From NCBI RefSeq assembly GCF_040954645.1, contig NC_092812.1, positions 2,108,001 to 2,172,000 of the forward strand: 64,000 nt of DNA, written 5' to 3'. Of this stretch, positions 42,490 to 54,305 are shown piece by piece; position 1 is the first letter of the stretch; every line of letters starts with the position of its first letter. The notes under the pieces are model-generated. The model had not been told where the DNA came from. It made no database searches and worked only from the letters and a program-made list of their open reading frames with translations. A program made the translations under genes and the position numbers. The DNA is from Diabrotica undecimpunctata (lineage: Eukaryota > Arthropoda > Insecta > Coleoptera > Chrysomelidae).

Positions 42490-44870
42490 TGAAGTTACGA
42501 AAGTTAGTTTCTTTCCTACATCAGGATGCCTTTTTTTGTTTCGTCTTTATAGAGAGGGGGTCTGGAATCTTCAAAAGATATCTCAGTCCAGGACGCCACC
42601 TGACTGGCCTTAGTGCAGGATTCGTTCTTCATACTCCCGGCGATAGTTCCCGAGGTACTTTAAAATGCCCTCTGATTGCCGAGTCCACGTCGAACGCCTA
42701 CCTGCTAAACCAGACCCTCCTCTGTCATCCAGCGATCCGGAAGCGATAAGGCCGCTGTAAGGCTGGCATCACTTCCGAAGCACTACCTTCGTTGAGCATC
42801 ACTCCCAGATGGACATTTCCTCCTTCCCTACAGTCTGACTCACGCAGTCTAACTCATACAGTCTGACCCACTTTTCTAGCTTCAACTTCCAGCATCTTTC
42901 CCTCTTACCTTTGCTGTTGGTTCAGCTGCTTTCTTTCTCTTCTGTTTTCTTGATCACTGCACGGATATATGTAGTTGTGTACGCTAGTCTAACCTGCTTT
43001 ATTTTCAATCATTCTCTTAATCATTTCTCTCACTGTAATAAAACTCACACCTGTCTCTCTTTCTATTCTGTTCCTTTCTAGTATCCATCTGTTGCACTCT
43101 AACATCGTATGTGTCACAGTGTCCTAGTGTCCGTAGAATAAGCATTTATCTGTGTCAGCCTTTCAGAACCTAAAGACGTAGGCTCTAAAACACCTGTGTT
43201 CTGTGAGCACCTGCTTTAGGAAATAATCCAGTCAGCTGTGGCCACAGTCCACCCAATCTTTTATGTCCAGGATCAGCATTTTCGTCGACTGTGCCGCATC
43301 CTCCGTATTGTTCCATTGTTCTTGCCATCTTTCAATTGACCTTTCCCTTTCCTGTCTTCTTTCGGTCAAAGTAAAGTTTGGGCCTCTTCTCTCATAGAGC
43401 TCTTTTCTGTCCACCGTCGAAACATGCAACGGAGCACATCCAGTGATGGTCCACAAGGCTGCCGCAGACACAGTCCTGTAGGCGCATGCCACTCGCAACA
43501 GACTTTTTCTGTCCACTCATGTTATGAGCCTCATATAGGCCGTTATATCTACCGCCCCGCTTCAGACTGGTGTCGTGCAGAGGACGATCGACTGTACAAC
43601 ACCGCTTAAGACCCACCTCGTTTCGGTTTTGGGTCCCCCAATGTTGGGCATCATTCTCCCCAACGCAGCCGCACTATTCGCAGCCTTCCGGGCCACCTCC
43701 CGCACGTGCTCCCCCATTTTCCATTCTGATGCAATGTCACTCCTAGGTATTTAACATGTTTCTTGGGTGTTAGACATACTTTCGCACATTGTAATTTAAT
43801 ACTTTGCCTATTCCTGTTCCCTTTCAGAATGATGGCTTCGGTTTTCTCTGCCGCAAGTTTCAGTCCATGCTGCGTCATCCATTTTTGTATGCTCTGCTCT
43901 TTGCTATCGTTAACCTTCTTCTCATTGCCATACATTCATTTCTTACTTAGTGCCTCAATGTCCGCATTTCACCAGTATGGCACCCTGTTGACATTTTGGC
44001 GACTTATCTTGCTTCCTTTTATCTCTTCTTTAATGACTCTTTCCAGGTTTTCCACCGCCTGTGATTGACCCTGCATTATGCTCACTCTCGATTTAATCAG
44101 CTTCTCGTATACTTTCCAGTCATTCTCATCGCTGCATCCGCCCACTGACGTCCCGGACGCACGGGCCACGTCAGTGGTCTCCGTTTCGGTTATCGAGAAC
44201 CCGATGTACCGATGTTGAGTTCCGGTGTAGTCTGGCAAAACCTTCTAGCTTCTTGCTTTCGCCGCTATTCCTTGTGTCGCCATGGTCACGTCGATGTACG
44301 TACCCGTACCTCTCCTAACAAACGTAGGCTCTAGACCATGTTGATATGCACGCCTCTGGATGTCATGCACACAGACTTCCTTGGTGCCTTTTCTTTCTTA
44401 TTTTCCTCTACCTTTCGCACCTTCCTATTCATTGTCAGAGCTGCTTCCGCTGTCCGAGCTGCTTGCTTCTTCTTATTCGTTTCTTTCCTTAGAATCTCCT
44501 CCCTCATTTTATTTTTTCCGTCCTTCTGTCTGTTTTCTCCTTCCTGTTTATCTTTTTCTCCTCCCTTTATTTCTTCCTCTCTCTTGGTTTACTGTTTCTC
44601 TCTTCCTTCCCTATCCTTTCCGTTACTTCCGTCTTTTTTATTTTTCTTTTTCCTTCTCATCTTTCTTCCCACGAGTTGTGTCGTGTTGATCAGTCTAGTG
44701 GAGCAGTGCGCCCTTACCTCACCAAGGTTATTTTCCCCTCAGGATTTCCAACTCCCTTGGGCATCGCTTGTAGCCCACTATGTTACCCCTTTGCCATGCA
44801 CCCCTTTGGCATACCCCACGATGGTATTACACCTTGAGATTGGGGAGGCGGTATATTAGGATGATGCATA
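42490..44870 (-). pseudogene. R1-like LINE with internal deletions
   Basis: Minus strand, 5' to 3': an ORF1-like start MHHPNIPPPQSQGVIPSWGMP (about 44865), a long Lys/Glu-rich stretch (44640-44400) and the end of an endonuclease (LEPTFVR..TYIDVTMATQGIAAK, about 44335-44250). After VPYWWN (about 43965) the sequence jumps to IQKWMTQHGLKLAAEKTEAIILK, the post-YADD part of RT; the palm with YADD is missing. Next are PKKHVKYLGVTLHQNG, MPNIGGP, LLRVACAYRTVSAAAL, REREREIERW-type sequence and a C-terminal zinc-knuckle-like region (CLFYGH..THTMLECNRW, about 43140-43080), all R1-clade hallmarks. The 3'UTR runs to about 42500. Confidence 0.7.
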
Positions 44871-45032
44871 GCCACCTGCCCTATGCATATCAGATCAGTT
44901 TGTATGTATCCGGATGTTAAGAATCTAAATCATCAAAAGTGTTAGTGATTTGGGATTTGGTGGATGGTCGGAGATAAGCCTGGGTGGCCAGTCCAGGCTT
45001 ATCTGCGCTCGCCCTTCTGCAGGATGGGTCTG

Positions 45033-45125
45033 ATTATATGGGAATAAATGAAGATTTTTATTAAAGAAATGTGTTTGATTATATGGAAGGTAATGAAGAT
45101 TGTTATTAAAGAAATGTGTTTGGGT
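45033..45125. repeat. Short tandem repeat, two ~45-bp units plus partial
   Basis: Units end AAGATTTTTATTAAAGAAAT-GTGTTT and AAGATTGTTATTAAAGAAAT-GTGTTT and begin GATTATATGG, followed by a partial third (GGTAATTTGG). They give the repeated peptide NQTHFFN in the minus-strand frame, which is an artefact. Confidence 0.75.
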
Positions 45126-45364
45126 AATTTGGAAAAAGACGCAGCACTTACGTGTAGTAGCAGTATCGCTCACCCGGTGCACAAACGCTGGACGTTAATT
45201 CGACAAGCTTCATCGGTCGTACTCCCCGGGATATATCCCACAATAAAGGGGCCAAGACTTATTACTGGGCTCTTCCACCACCACGGCGAAGTCATTTCAT
45301 GCCCAGGAAGGTCATCTCATTTTGACCTAATATAACATACATTTAGTATGTCTAAATCGTATAC

Positions 45365-45545
45365 CGTAACAAAACAGTCTACTTATCCTGCAAAATCCCA
45401 TTAGCTGTTCCATGTTTCTTGTGGCGTTTGTTCCTCATCATTATGTGAAAGGTATGCTGATATTAGAATTATCTCTTTTTCACTCCCTTTCTCTCTGATT
45501 TTGATCTTTACCGTCGTTAGAAATTTGGTTTCGGTAAATTCGTTC
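45365..45545 (-). pseudogene. LINE endonuclease fragment
   Basis: Minus strand reads TTVKIKIREKGSEKEIILIS and AYLSHNDEEQTPQETWNS, similar to the strand-loop block before the catalytic Asn in LINE endonucleases. Very short, with no family assignment. Confidence 0.4.
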
Positions 45546-45569
45546 GGATATTTGAAAGATCGAAAGGTC

Positions 45570-46330
45570 TTTTTCAGGGCTTCCGAGGTCTCAGTCTCCC
45601 AAGCCCCCAGACACTACTACGCTGATCCCTAACTAATGCACTACTGGTACTGGGAGTAGAGGACGGTTAATTTATACCGTCGATGGTGACATGGTTTGGG
45701 TTGAGGTTGGCATATAGGTTAGCATGGGTATTGGCGCCAGGATTGTCACGGAGATTGACGCGGGAGTTGACGCGAATATTTCTGACAGTAGGACTTTAAT
45801 TGACGGGTGGAGCGAACGATATTTTCTTTATGAGAGGTTCCAAATCAAAGGTAATCGTATGCCGTTATCTCTTTTATTGAGACATTTTGTCCTTTTTTAA
45901 TTTCTATGGTCTCTCGGATAATTCTTGGTTTATAGAAGCGAATGAGGGCTACGGGTGTGGAGTTTTCAAAATCAATTTTGTGACCTGTAGATGGTGTTGA
46001 CCTAGGGCTGAAACTGAGTCGGAATTGCGAACAGAAATATAATGTTCATAAATCCTATTATGGTTTCTACGACTTGTTTTGCCTACATAGGATCGGGGGC
46101 AGTCTGTACAAAAAATTTCATAAACTGCGTGGTGCTCATTTGGAATGTTGTCTTTGATTGATCGGACAAGAGATAAAAGTTTTATTGGGGGTAAATAATA
46201 TTGTTTTTATTCCTCTTGATTAAAGAATTTTGTCGATTTTGTCAGTGTCACCTTTGATATATAAGAAAGAAAAGCTTTTATATAATAAGGTTCTGGGTAG
46301 CTAGGTTGAGATTGAGTGTTGACGTGTTGA
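45570..46330 (-). mobile_element. Penelope-like remnant, second copy
   Basis: Aligns by eye over its length with 400-1130 in the same orientation: GGGCTTCCGAGGTCTCAGTC at the left, a GC-rich untranslated block with TTTATACCGTCGATGGTGAC, and the GIY-YIG region in pieces. The hammerhead-like core at the left is reduced: the stem GACATC/GATGTC is lost. The endonuclease frame has many stops. The inverted terminal blocks seen in the first copy are absent. Confidence 0.7.
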
Positions 46331-46454
46331 TTAATAAGCATTTTAGACAAGCGTATTAATGACTAAATTCATTTGTGAAGGGGATGATGAAAGTTGTCAT
46401 GCAAGTAACAATGGGTCACTCCCGAAGTACCACATCGCGTTATTATCTTTATTG

Positions 46455-47170
46455 ATTGTGGATGTTGGTTTCTGTTGGTGCATCCTTTGCGGCTGGTGGT
46501 ATGGTGGTTTTCTTATTTGGTGTATCTAACTTTAACAACATTAATCAATCTCGACTGTAAAATAGAACGAGACTGACTGTAAAAAGGCTAATGAATAATG
46601 TCATTGAGGCAACTATCATCAAGGAAAAATGCAAACGAGATGATGTCTTGAATTACTAATTCAAATACCGATGATTCCAGCGAATCTACTATTTGATTTT
46701 AAACGTTTACAATTTCCCGTACGTTTTGCAATGACAATAATGGCATTTCATTATTCTCAGACTATCTGGTATTAAAATTCTTAATAATAGCTCCTTTTGT
46801 GCTATACTCCAATCTAGTAATGCACTCATCAAGTATTTGTTAGAGAGTACTCTCGATGTTAAAGCTATGTTTTGGGTTAGTACTTTTAATTTGTAACTTA
46901 CCTGTAAAAGCTTGGCTGTAGATTTTTTATCTTCGTTAGTTTTGTCTGTTGGTTTCTGTTGGTGCATCCTTTTCGGCTGTTTAGGTATGGTGGATTTGTT
47001 GTTTTGTTTATCTTTTAACTTCTGCATTTCTTTTGCTACCATGCATCATTAACTGGATGAATTTCTTTACGATGGACACGTTTTGGCTGGGCATTTTTAG
47101 GTATATCACAATATGGTCAGGTTCTTTTCGTTACATCTAACACATCATGGTAACTTTGCGTACTATTTTT
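46455..47170 (-). pseudogene. Jockey-like gag (ORF1) zinc-knuckle fragment
   Basis: On the minus strand, broken knuckle-like strings (CVRCNEK.., CPAKTCPS, then MVAKEMQKLKDKQNN) follow the order of Jockey-type gag C-termini, where the last knuckle precedes KG.....KE.QK. A 111-codon piece (46707-47042) is open. A 50-bp segment, GTTGGTTTCTGTTGGTGCAT and following, occurs twice (about 46463 and 46945) in direct orientation, possibly from an internal duplication. Confidence 0.5.
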
Positions 47171-47582
47171 GTGTGTGGCCAAAAAATTAGGATTTCTTAC
47201 ATTGTAGCACGAGTCTGAATTTTTTTAAGGGTAGAATATGAACTAAAGAGTTGTTTATTATTATATTTTATTTTGGGTGACGCTTAGATGAGCCACGTCT
47301 CATTTATTGGACAATATCGTAAGGGTTTATATAATGATGAAAACTATTAAACATTACTCCAATGGGCCTAGTTTGGTCCATTTATTGGAAGCATAGCTTT
47401 CTTATTGCGGGATATGGACGGAGCGGTGCAAGGCGGTAGATTGCACAGAGATCGCACAAAAATAAAATAGACTTTAACCTCTGTAGCGACAGTAAAAACT
47501 GTAACGAATGTAACGAAATCGCGCGACCACACACTACGTGGGCTTAAACGTAGTCCCATGGTGTTTATTAAATTAAATTGAA
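47171..47582. other. Intronic sequence without recognised gene
   Basis: No feature is seen before the microsatellite. Confidence 0.5.
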
Positions 47583-47905
47583 AATAAAATAAAATAAAAT
47601 AAAATAAAATTAAAATTAAAATTATAAAATAAAATAAAATAAAATAAAATAAAATAAAATAAAATAAAATAAAATAAAATAAAATAAAATAAAATAAAAT
47701 AAAATAAAATAAAATAAAATAAAATAAAATAAAATAAAATAAAATAAAATAAAATAAAATAAAATAAAATAAAATAAAATAAAATAAAATAAAATAAAAT
47801 AAAATAAAATAAAATAAAATAAAATAAAATAAAATAAAATAAAATAAAATAAAATAAAATAAAATAAAATAAAATAAAATAAAATAAAATAAAATTAAAA
47901 TTAAA
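47583..47905. repeat. (AAAAT)n microsatellite, ~320 bp
   Basis: Roughly sixty copies of the pentamer, pure except for a few interruptions near 47608-47625 and at the right end. It makes a long open frame on the minus strand (FYFIL repeats), which is not a gene. Confidence 0.97.
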
Positions 47906-48477
47906 TGAATCGAAAATAATGTCATCAAATCGATTGAAATCGCATTGAATTAAATCCTATCGACTCGATTGAAATTTAATCGAATCGGACCAACTGGAAT
48001 TGAATCAAAACGACTAAAATAAAATCGGATGAAGTCAATTGAATCGAATTTATTGGAATCGAATTAAATCGAATCTAAACAGATCGATTGGAGTCGAGTT
48101 TAATCGAATAAAATCAATTGGAATCAAATCTAATCGATTGAAATTGAATCTAATTAATTGGAGTCGAATCAAAATGACTAGCATCAAATCGGATAGAATT
48201 TACTGGAATTGATGAAAATAAAATATAATTGAACCGATTGGAATAAAATCAAATCGAATCGATTGGTATCTAATTGTATCTAATCGAATCTAATAAATTT
48301 TGGAATCGAATCAAATTAATTAATTGGAATCGAAACGATTGGAAGTTATTCGAATCGATAGGGATTAAGTCGAGTCAAACCGAATCAACTGAAATCTAAC
48401 CCAATCGATTGGAATGAACTGGAATCGAATAGATTAAAATGGAGACGAATTGAATTACTTGGAATAGAATTAGGTAT
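47906..48477. repeat. Degenerate GAATC-rich satellite, part 1
   Basis: Continuous low-complexity array of GAATC, GATTGGAATCGAAT and similar words about 5 to 15 bp apart, diverged between units. It follows the (AAAAT)n tract directly and may be its mutated extension. Confidence 0.8.
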
Positions 48478-48667
48478 TAATACAAAACAAGATAGACAAA
48501 AGAAGAGGGCCAGGTCAAAAAATAACGTCATGGTTTAAGAACCTGAGTAAATAGTTTAACAAATCCTCTGCATCCTTCTTCCAAGCTGTTGTCAACAAAA
48601 TAGTATAATCAATTTAATTACCAACGCACGAGAATCGAGTAGGGCAAAGAAAGAGAAGAAGAAGGAA
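48478..48667 (+). pseudogene. RTE-like LINE 3' stub inserted in the satellite
   Basis: 190 bp that interrupts the satellite. With frameshifts it encodes a KRRGPGQK..TSWFKNL..W and FQAVVNKI pattern, like the C-terminal end of the LINE at 4412-7020 (GRRRTSWLKSIRQW, FKAAVNKVV). It ends with GAAGAAGAAGG. The target duplication cannot be resolved within the repeat. Confidence 0.65.
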
Positions 48668-48970
48668 TCAAATTGAATCGAATCCATTGATATCGGATAG
48701 ATTCGATTAGAATCTAATTACATCGAATTGATTAAAATCAATGTATATCAAACATATTGGAATCTAATCGATTGGAATTGAATCAAATCAAATCAAATGT
48801 AGTCGATTGGAATGGAATCGAACCGAACCGATTGTGATCGAATCAAATTAAATCGATTGGAACATAATTGAACCAAATCTATCTGAGTTAAATGGAATGG
48901 AATCTAATCGAAACGAATCGATTTGGATCGAATCAAAGTAAATTAAATCAAATGAATTAAATTAAAAACC
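48668..48970. repeat. Degenerate GAATC-rich satellite, part 2
   Basis: Resumes the same array (ATCGAATCGATTGGAAT words) after the LINE stub. Confidence 0.8.
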
Positions 48971-49277
48971 ATCGCTCTGTACTTAAACGATAAGAAAGCT
49001 ATACTTTCCCTTCTCGGGCACTCCCTGAGTGTTACATCTAGTTTTCTTATTTATTATTATTATTTTTTTTTTGGTTTCGTGTAAAAGGAACAGCGCCAAG
49101 TTTAAGCCCACTTTCACAGTTCAGAGACTGCCCCTTACCATTCGTTCAATAACAATCAACTGTAATCAATAAAACTAATAACCTAAAAGTAAAGTATACT
49201 TTAAATACATTTAAGCACATTCAAGCCTTAATAATGTACTTATTTTAAATGGAGCACCCGTATTTTATTATTCTCTT

Positions 49278-49311
49278 GTATGGCAAAGTTACTTGGGTAA
49301 CTTTGCCATAC
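49278..49311. repeat. Perfect hairpin, 15-bp arms and 4-nt loop
   Basis: GTATGGCAAAGTTAC - TTGG - GTAACTTTGCCATAC. No terminator role is expected in this context. It may be a folded-back remnant of a small element. The surrounding 48971-49277 has no feature. Confidence 0.85.
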
Positions 49312-49417
49312 TGTATTAGAATTTTCTAAACCTATATAAGTTATTTGCCTATGATATTTTTAAGAGTTCACTTTTTTTTTATAAAGTGAATTACTTTAAT
49401 ACACAGTAATAATTTGA

Positions 49418-49535
49418 AAATGGGAGTGCGACAATATGAATTACTGGCACAGGACCGACAAACATGGAAGGCAATAGTAAACGCGGCAAAGACTCACGAA
49501 GAGTTGTAGCGCCATTGATGATGATGATGATAGTA
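49418..49535 (+). mobile_element. 115-bp LINE 3' stub with target duplication
   Basis: Nearly identical to the last 110 bp of the LINE at 25310-25856 (..GTAGCGCCATTGATGATGATG). It is flanked by AGTAATAATT(T)GAAAAT on the left (about 49404-49420) and AGTAATAATTGAAAAT on the right (about 49533-49548). This is an extreme 5' truncation, as target-primed reverse transcription makes. Confidence 0.85.
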
Positions 49536-49685
49536 ATAATTGAAAATAATTTTAATAGATACAGAGCATTATCCTCGTTTTAAATGACTGTGTTATGCTT
49601 CGCCACATATAGCTAAAGTAACTATCTTAAAAACATTCCTTATTTAATTCCTAATGTCATATTTTTGCTGTGCTTGTAGATATAT

Positions 49686-50826
49686 AGCCCAGTCTAGTTA
49701 AAAAAAAATTTTCCGAGGTTTCCCATATTTCCCAACCAGTGAAAACTATGTAGTTATTCATATTTCGACGAGCTACCCCAGGTTAAAAAAAGAAGCTTTT
49801 AGCTGCAATGGAAGCCGAGATAATGTAAATTTTTGTGAAACATGTTTAAATTTAAAGTTCCGATCTAAAAAAACGGAGCTGAAACACTTATCCCCTCCAC
49901 TTTCCTATGTCGATCTTTCGAAAGTACCTTCGTTTCAAAGGCCTGTAAGTTTCGAAAAATTGAATGAATTTTATAGCTATAAAATTCAATATAAAGTTTA
50001 GATTTTCATTCAAAATGTGTCCAAATTTTACTTCTAAATGTTTATAACCAATAGAGATATGATTTTTTAAAAAATAGTCCCTAACTTCATTGCTCTTGGT
50101 CATGGAAGGTATTTTTTAATGTTAGTTTTTTACTATTATTTAATGGTTGTACGTACAAGTCTGTAGCTTGAAAAATATAGAAGTTATTATAATTATTTAT
50201 AAGTAAAAAACGTACCCCTCTTTCAAACATTTATTTTGTAAATAATTTCAATGAAAACGCAGTATGAATTTAACTTCTGAGATAGTTTAAGTCTTAAAGA
50301 ATCCTATGAAATTTGCTAAATGTGTCTAGCATCATTAGTAGAGCAAGTTCAATAGTTTAAATATTTAGCCTCAGGGATAACTAAATTAAATAACTTTTAA
50401 ACTATTTGACCGATCGTGGGTAAATTTCACACAAATTTAAAAGACGGTAATTCCTCGACGTTCAAATGTATTAATTTTATTTTGTTAATAAAAAAATTAA
50501 TAAAATTTATAAATTAGTGCAAAAAAACTGCTTTTTTGCAAATATCTGCCTAAATTATTTATCAATTTTAATTTAAAAAACGGGAAAATAAAGATATTCT
50601 TGATATAAAAAAATGATATGTTTATGTAAAATATAAGGGAAAACCCTTATAGACAAAAAATCAAATTGCGACCATAAATTCTTGTTTAAAAAAACGTAAG
50701 GTAAACATACGAGTACTTTTTCATCTATTCGTCATCTAGTAACCCCCACCTATGTCTTAAAAGCTTCAGATGTCTGCGAAAAATTTTGCCGTGAAATCGA
50801 TGATTTTTGCATAACTAGACTGGGCT
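49686..50826. mobile_element. Non-autonomous DNA element with 15-bp TIRs
   Basis: The ends AGCCCAGTCTAGTTA (49686-49700) and TAACTAGACTGGGCT (50812-50826) are perfect inverted copies, and further weaker match continues inward (AAATTTT..CCG). It is 1,141 bp, AT-rich, without a transposase. A minus-strand ORF of 71 codons at 49888-50103 is not convincing. No clear target duplication, so the superfamily is unknown. Confidence 0.75.
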
Positions 50827-51559
50827 TAAATTTGAGGTTGAGGCTGGGCAATACCTTTATATTCTACGTTTCTGCTAGCTCTAAACTGTTGTAATAATCT
50901 TTCAAAAGTACGTCTATCAGGCTTCTAACGATTTGGGTATTTTTTTTTATAAACTCTAGATGTCAATAAACAGTTTTCGTTGCACAGAAAAATAACAAAA
51001 GTCACATGGAGATGTATGTAGGCCTGAATGGAGATGTTGGTTCCATCGTAGTAGCATCTAGGATTGAAGGCTTGCGACCCCCCGTTAATCATCAGTTGTA
51101 AATACCACGTGGATAGTTTTATCCTAACGGAGTACAACACTAACTCAATTAAAAAAAAAACCAAGTAGTAGACTAAGAAGTAAAAAATGGGTTCTGAAAG
51201 AAAATTCTACTTTAAATACATGCAAGGAATACAGAAAAAATTGACGTAACAATCAGAAATACCAACATTTAAACAAATTTGTAGCGAACTGAAAATATAA
51301 CTGAAGTAATTAAAAATTTAAATAGAACAATAATAATTAAACAGACTATTTAGTTACAAGAAAAGTTGAGCGCAAGCTATCTTTAAAAAAAATAGTAAAA
51401 CAAAATAAAAAGTTAACTGATGAATAAAATCCAAGGAAATTGGAATTAAATAGTTATTTGAAGGAAAGTATCAAACATGTGACGTTTATACGTTATAAAT
51501 TATTTCTTCAGTGCTTTATAAGAGTATGGTAGTCCTGTGTTTATTAAAACCTAAGATCT
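50827..51559 (+). other. Intron 3, no recognised feature
   Basis: AT-rich with no coding or repeat signal seen. Confidence 0.5.
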
Positions 51560-54110
51560 TCATCTTTCTAAGGTTTCTATCCTTTTTATATTGGCGTACG
51601 TCCCTATAAACGATTATTCTTCTGTAAAGCTCTGCATCACTTATAAAGTTGTATTATATTTTAAAATTAAAACGTTTTATACATCTTCTTCTTTTTCATC
51701 TTTTTATATAGACATTACTCTGTCTGTTTTTCAATGTGTCTCTAGTAAGTTGTCGTTCCATGGTTTTCGTGGTCTTCCTACTGATCGGCTTCCTATTGAG
51801 GAACCGTCTCTTACGGTCTTTACTACTCTATTTATTATCATTCGGCTTAAATGATCGTTCCATTCTACTCTTCTATTTCTTTCTTAGTTCTTGATGCTCT
51901 CCACCTTGCATCTACGTCGTATATCTGTACTTCTAGCTCTGCCCCATAGTGTCTTACCATCAATTTTTCTAACTATTGTCATCTCTGCTGTTTCTAACAT
52001 CCTTTTTGTCCTCCCTATGTCAGGTCTTGTTTCTGCCGCGTATGTCGTTATTGGTCTGATGACTGTTTTGTAAAGTCTGCCTTTCGTTTCTTTCGTGATA
52101 TTTTTATTTCTCCATATTGTTTCATTCAGGCAGCCTGCGGCTCTGTTTGCTCTATTCACTTGATCTTCCACTTACGTTTAGAGCTTTCCATAGCTAGATA
52201 ATATGTGATGCCTAGATATTTAAACTCCATAACTTGTTCTATTATCTGACCTTCCAGCTCCAATTTACATCTTAGTAAATTTGCTGTTGTAACCATGCAT
52301 TTTGTCTTTTTTGGGGAAATTAACATGTTGAATTTTTTGGCGGTTAGATTAAATTGGTGCAGCATACGTTGTAAATCATCTTCACTTTGAGAGAGTAGTG
52401 TTGCGTCGTCTGCATAGCAGATTATTTTAAGTTGTTTTTCTCCCATTTGGTATCCTATTTTTGTTCTTACTTTTTATTATTTCATCCATAATCAGGTTGA
52501 ACAATAGAGAACTCAGGATATCTACCTGTCTTATCCCATTTCCAGCTTCAATAAGATCGGCTAGTTCTTCTTTTACTTTTACTTTTATTGTGTTGTTTTG
52601 CTAGATATTTTCGATCGTTTTAATTATTCCTAGAGGTATTTCTCTTGCGTATAGTAAGTGGATAATGTCCTTTAATTTGACCCGGTCAAATGCCTTCTTA
52701 AGGTCCACGAAACATAGATATGCCAGTTCGTTGTATTCTAATGATCTCTCTTGCACTTGCCTCAATATAAATATAGCGTCGGTGCATGATTTTCCCGACC
52801 TAAAACCTTGTTGTTCTTCTGCTAGTGTTATAATTTCATTCAGTTTATTTGTTATCACTTTGGTTGTTAATTTTAGTGTTGAGTTTAATGAATTAATTTC
52901 TCTGTAATTTTCTGGGTCCGATTTGTCTCCCTTTTTGAAGATAAATATTAGGATGCCCAATCTCCATTCTGGAGGAATTCTGTTTTGTTTTATTATTTTT
53001 TGGATTAGTTTTAATATTTGTTTTGTTCAGATCTGGTCCTCCGTACTTTGGGAGTTCATCCGGTAGTCTGTCCTCTCCTGGTAATTTTCTATTTTTTAAT
53101 TTCCTTAATGCTTCCTTTACCCCTTTCTCCTATATTTTTCTTCGTTTGTCGTCACCTCTAGTGTTGCTGGTTCATTATCGTCACCTTTAGAAAATAGAAA
53201 TCGAAAGTAGTCTACCCATGTTTTGCGTTTCGTTTTTATTAGTTCGTTCATCTGTTTTCTTTGTCCTCTAATCATTCTGCATATTTCGTTTTGTGTTCCG
53301 TAAAAGTCGTGTTCCATCTGTTTTGAGAAGCTCTGCCAGTGATTTCTTATTATTTGTCTAAATAAAGTATTCGTTTCAGTTCTGATTCATTTATAGTGGT
53401 TGTATGTCTGTTGTGTTTGTTGTTTTCTGTATTGTAAAAAGGCTCTCTTCTTTCCCTTACACTTTGTCCTCACTTTCTCTCTAAATCATGGCGTTTTCTT
53501 TTTTAATATGTTAGTAATCGTTACTTTCTTCTCTAAATGTGATTCTATTGCTGCATTAATTATGTAATTAATGTAATGAGTTTGTCCCAGCATTCCGCGA
53601 TGTTATCGTGTTCTAATATTTTATTCCCAGCGATCTTCTCTGATATTCTTTTCCTGTATAAGTAGTCCTTGGATTCACCCCCGTAGGGGGGGGAGTATTT
53701 TAGGATGATTCTTATTTTACATAATACTAGGCTATGGTTCCTACCTACATCTGCTGAGTTGAGGCATCTTAAGTCGATTATTTTCGTGGATGTATATCTC
53801 GGTTGGTTATAACATAATCTATCATAGATCTTTATCCACGGGTGTTACTAAATGTATATTTGTGTTGGACTTTATGGTCAAAAAATGTGTTGTTTATTCT
53901 TAGTTTGTTATTCGTGCAGAAGTCTATCATTAGTTCTCCATCTTCATTATGTTCTTGCTTAATTTTGTGTATTACTTGATTGCCTATTCGAGAGTTAAAA
54001 TCCCCCAATATGACTTGATTATGTTTTATACATAAGACCCTATAATATATGTCTGCATATATTGTTGTTACGAGTTTACCTTCAAAAGTTTTTAGTGGAT
54101 TCATTTATAT
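51560..54110 (-). pseudogene. LINE (RTE/CR1-like), endonuclease C-term to 3' end, decayed
   Basis: Minus strand: VILGDFNSRIGNQVI (about 54010) and FCTNNKLRINNTFF of the endonuclease. RT begins with DPENYREINSLNSTLK (about 52910), EEQQGFRSGKSCTDAI and AYLCFVDLKKAFDRV, then IICYADDATLLSQ (about 52425), where the YADD is intact. The tail has FKYLGI, WRNKNITKETKGRLYKTVIRP, RPDIGRTKRML and, near 51780, KPISRKTTKTMERQL. About six frames are needed. It is a different family from the RTE-type element at 26792, judging by motif wording. The 5' end stops about 200 bp before host exon 4. Confidence 0.75.
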
Positions 54111-54305
54111 ACATGATATATAACATTTTAATCTATAATTATGTTGATAATTTTACATTTCGGACACTACAACTAAGCTTCGATTAAAATTCACATTCAC
54201 ATTTTATATCTTGTATGAAACTGCTGATATTTGACAAATAATGATAAATATATTACAAATCCTCATATTTTTAAAAATATACTAACAGCTTGGTAATTTT
54301 TCTAG

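Noticed and set aside
44338..44859. 173-codon + strand ORF rich in F, S and L, looking like a membrane protein
   Set aside because: Antisense of the Lys/Glu-rich part of the R1-like ORF1; the composition comes from a pyrimidine-rich strand.
47368..47928. 186-codon minus-strand ORF of FYFIL repeats
   Set aside because: It is the translation of the (AAAAT)n microsatellite; no start context, domain or composition of a real protein.
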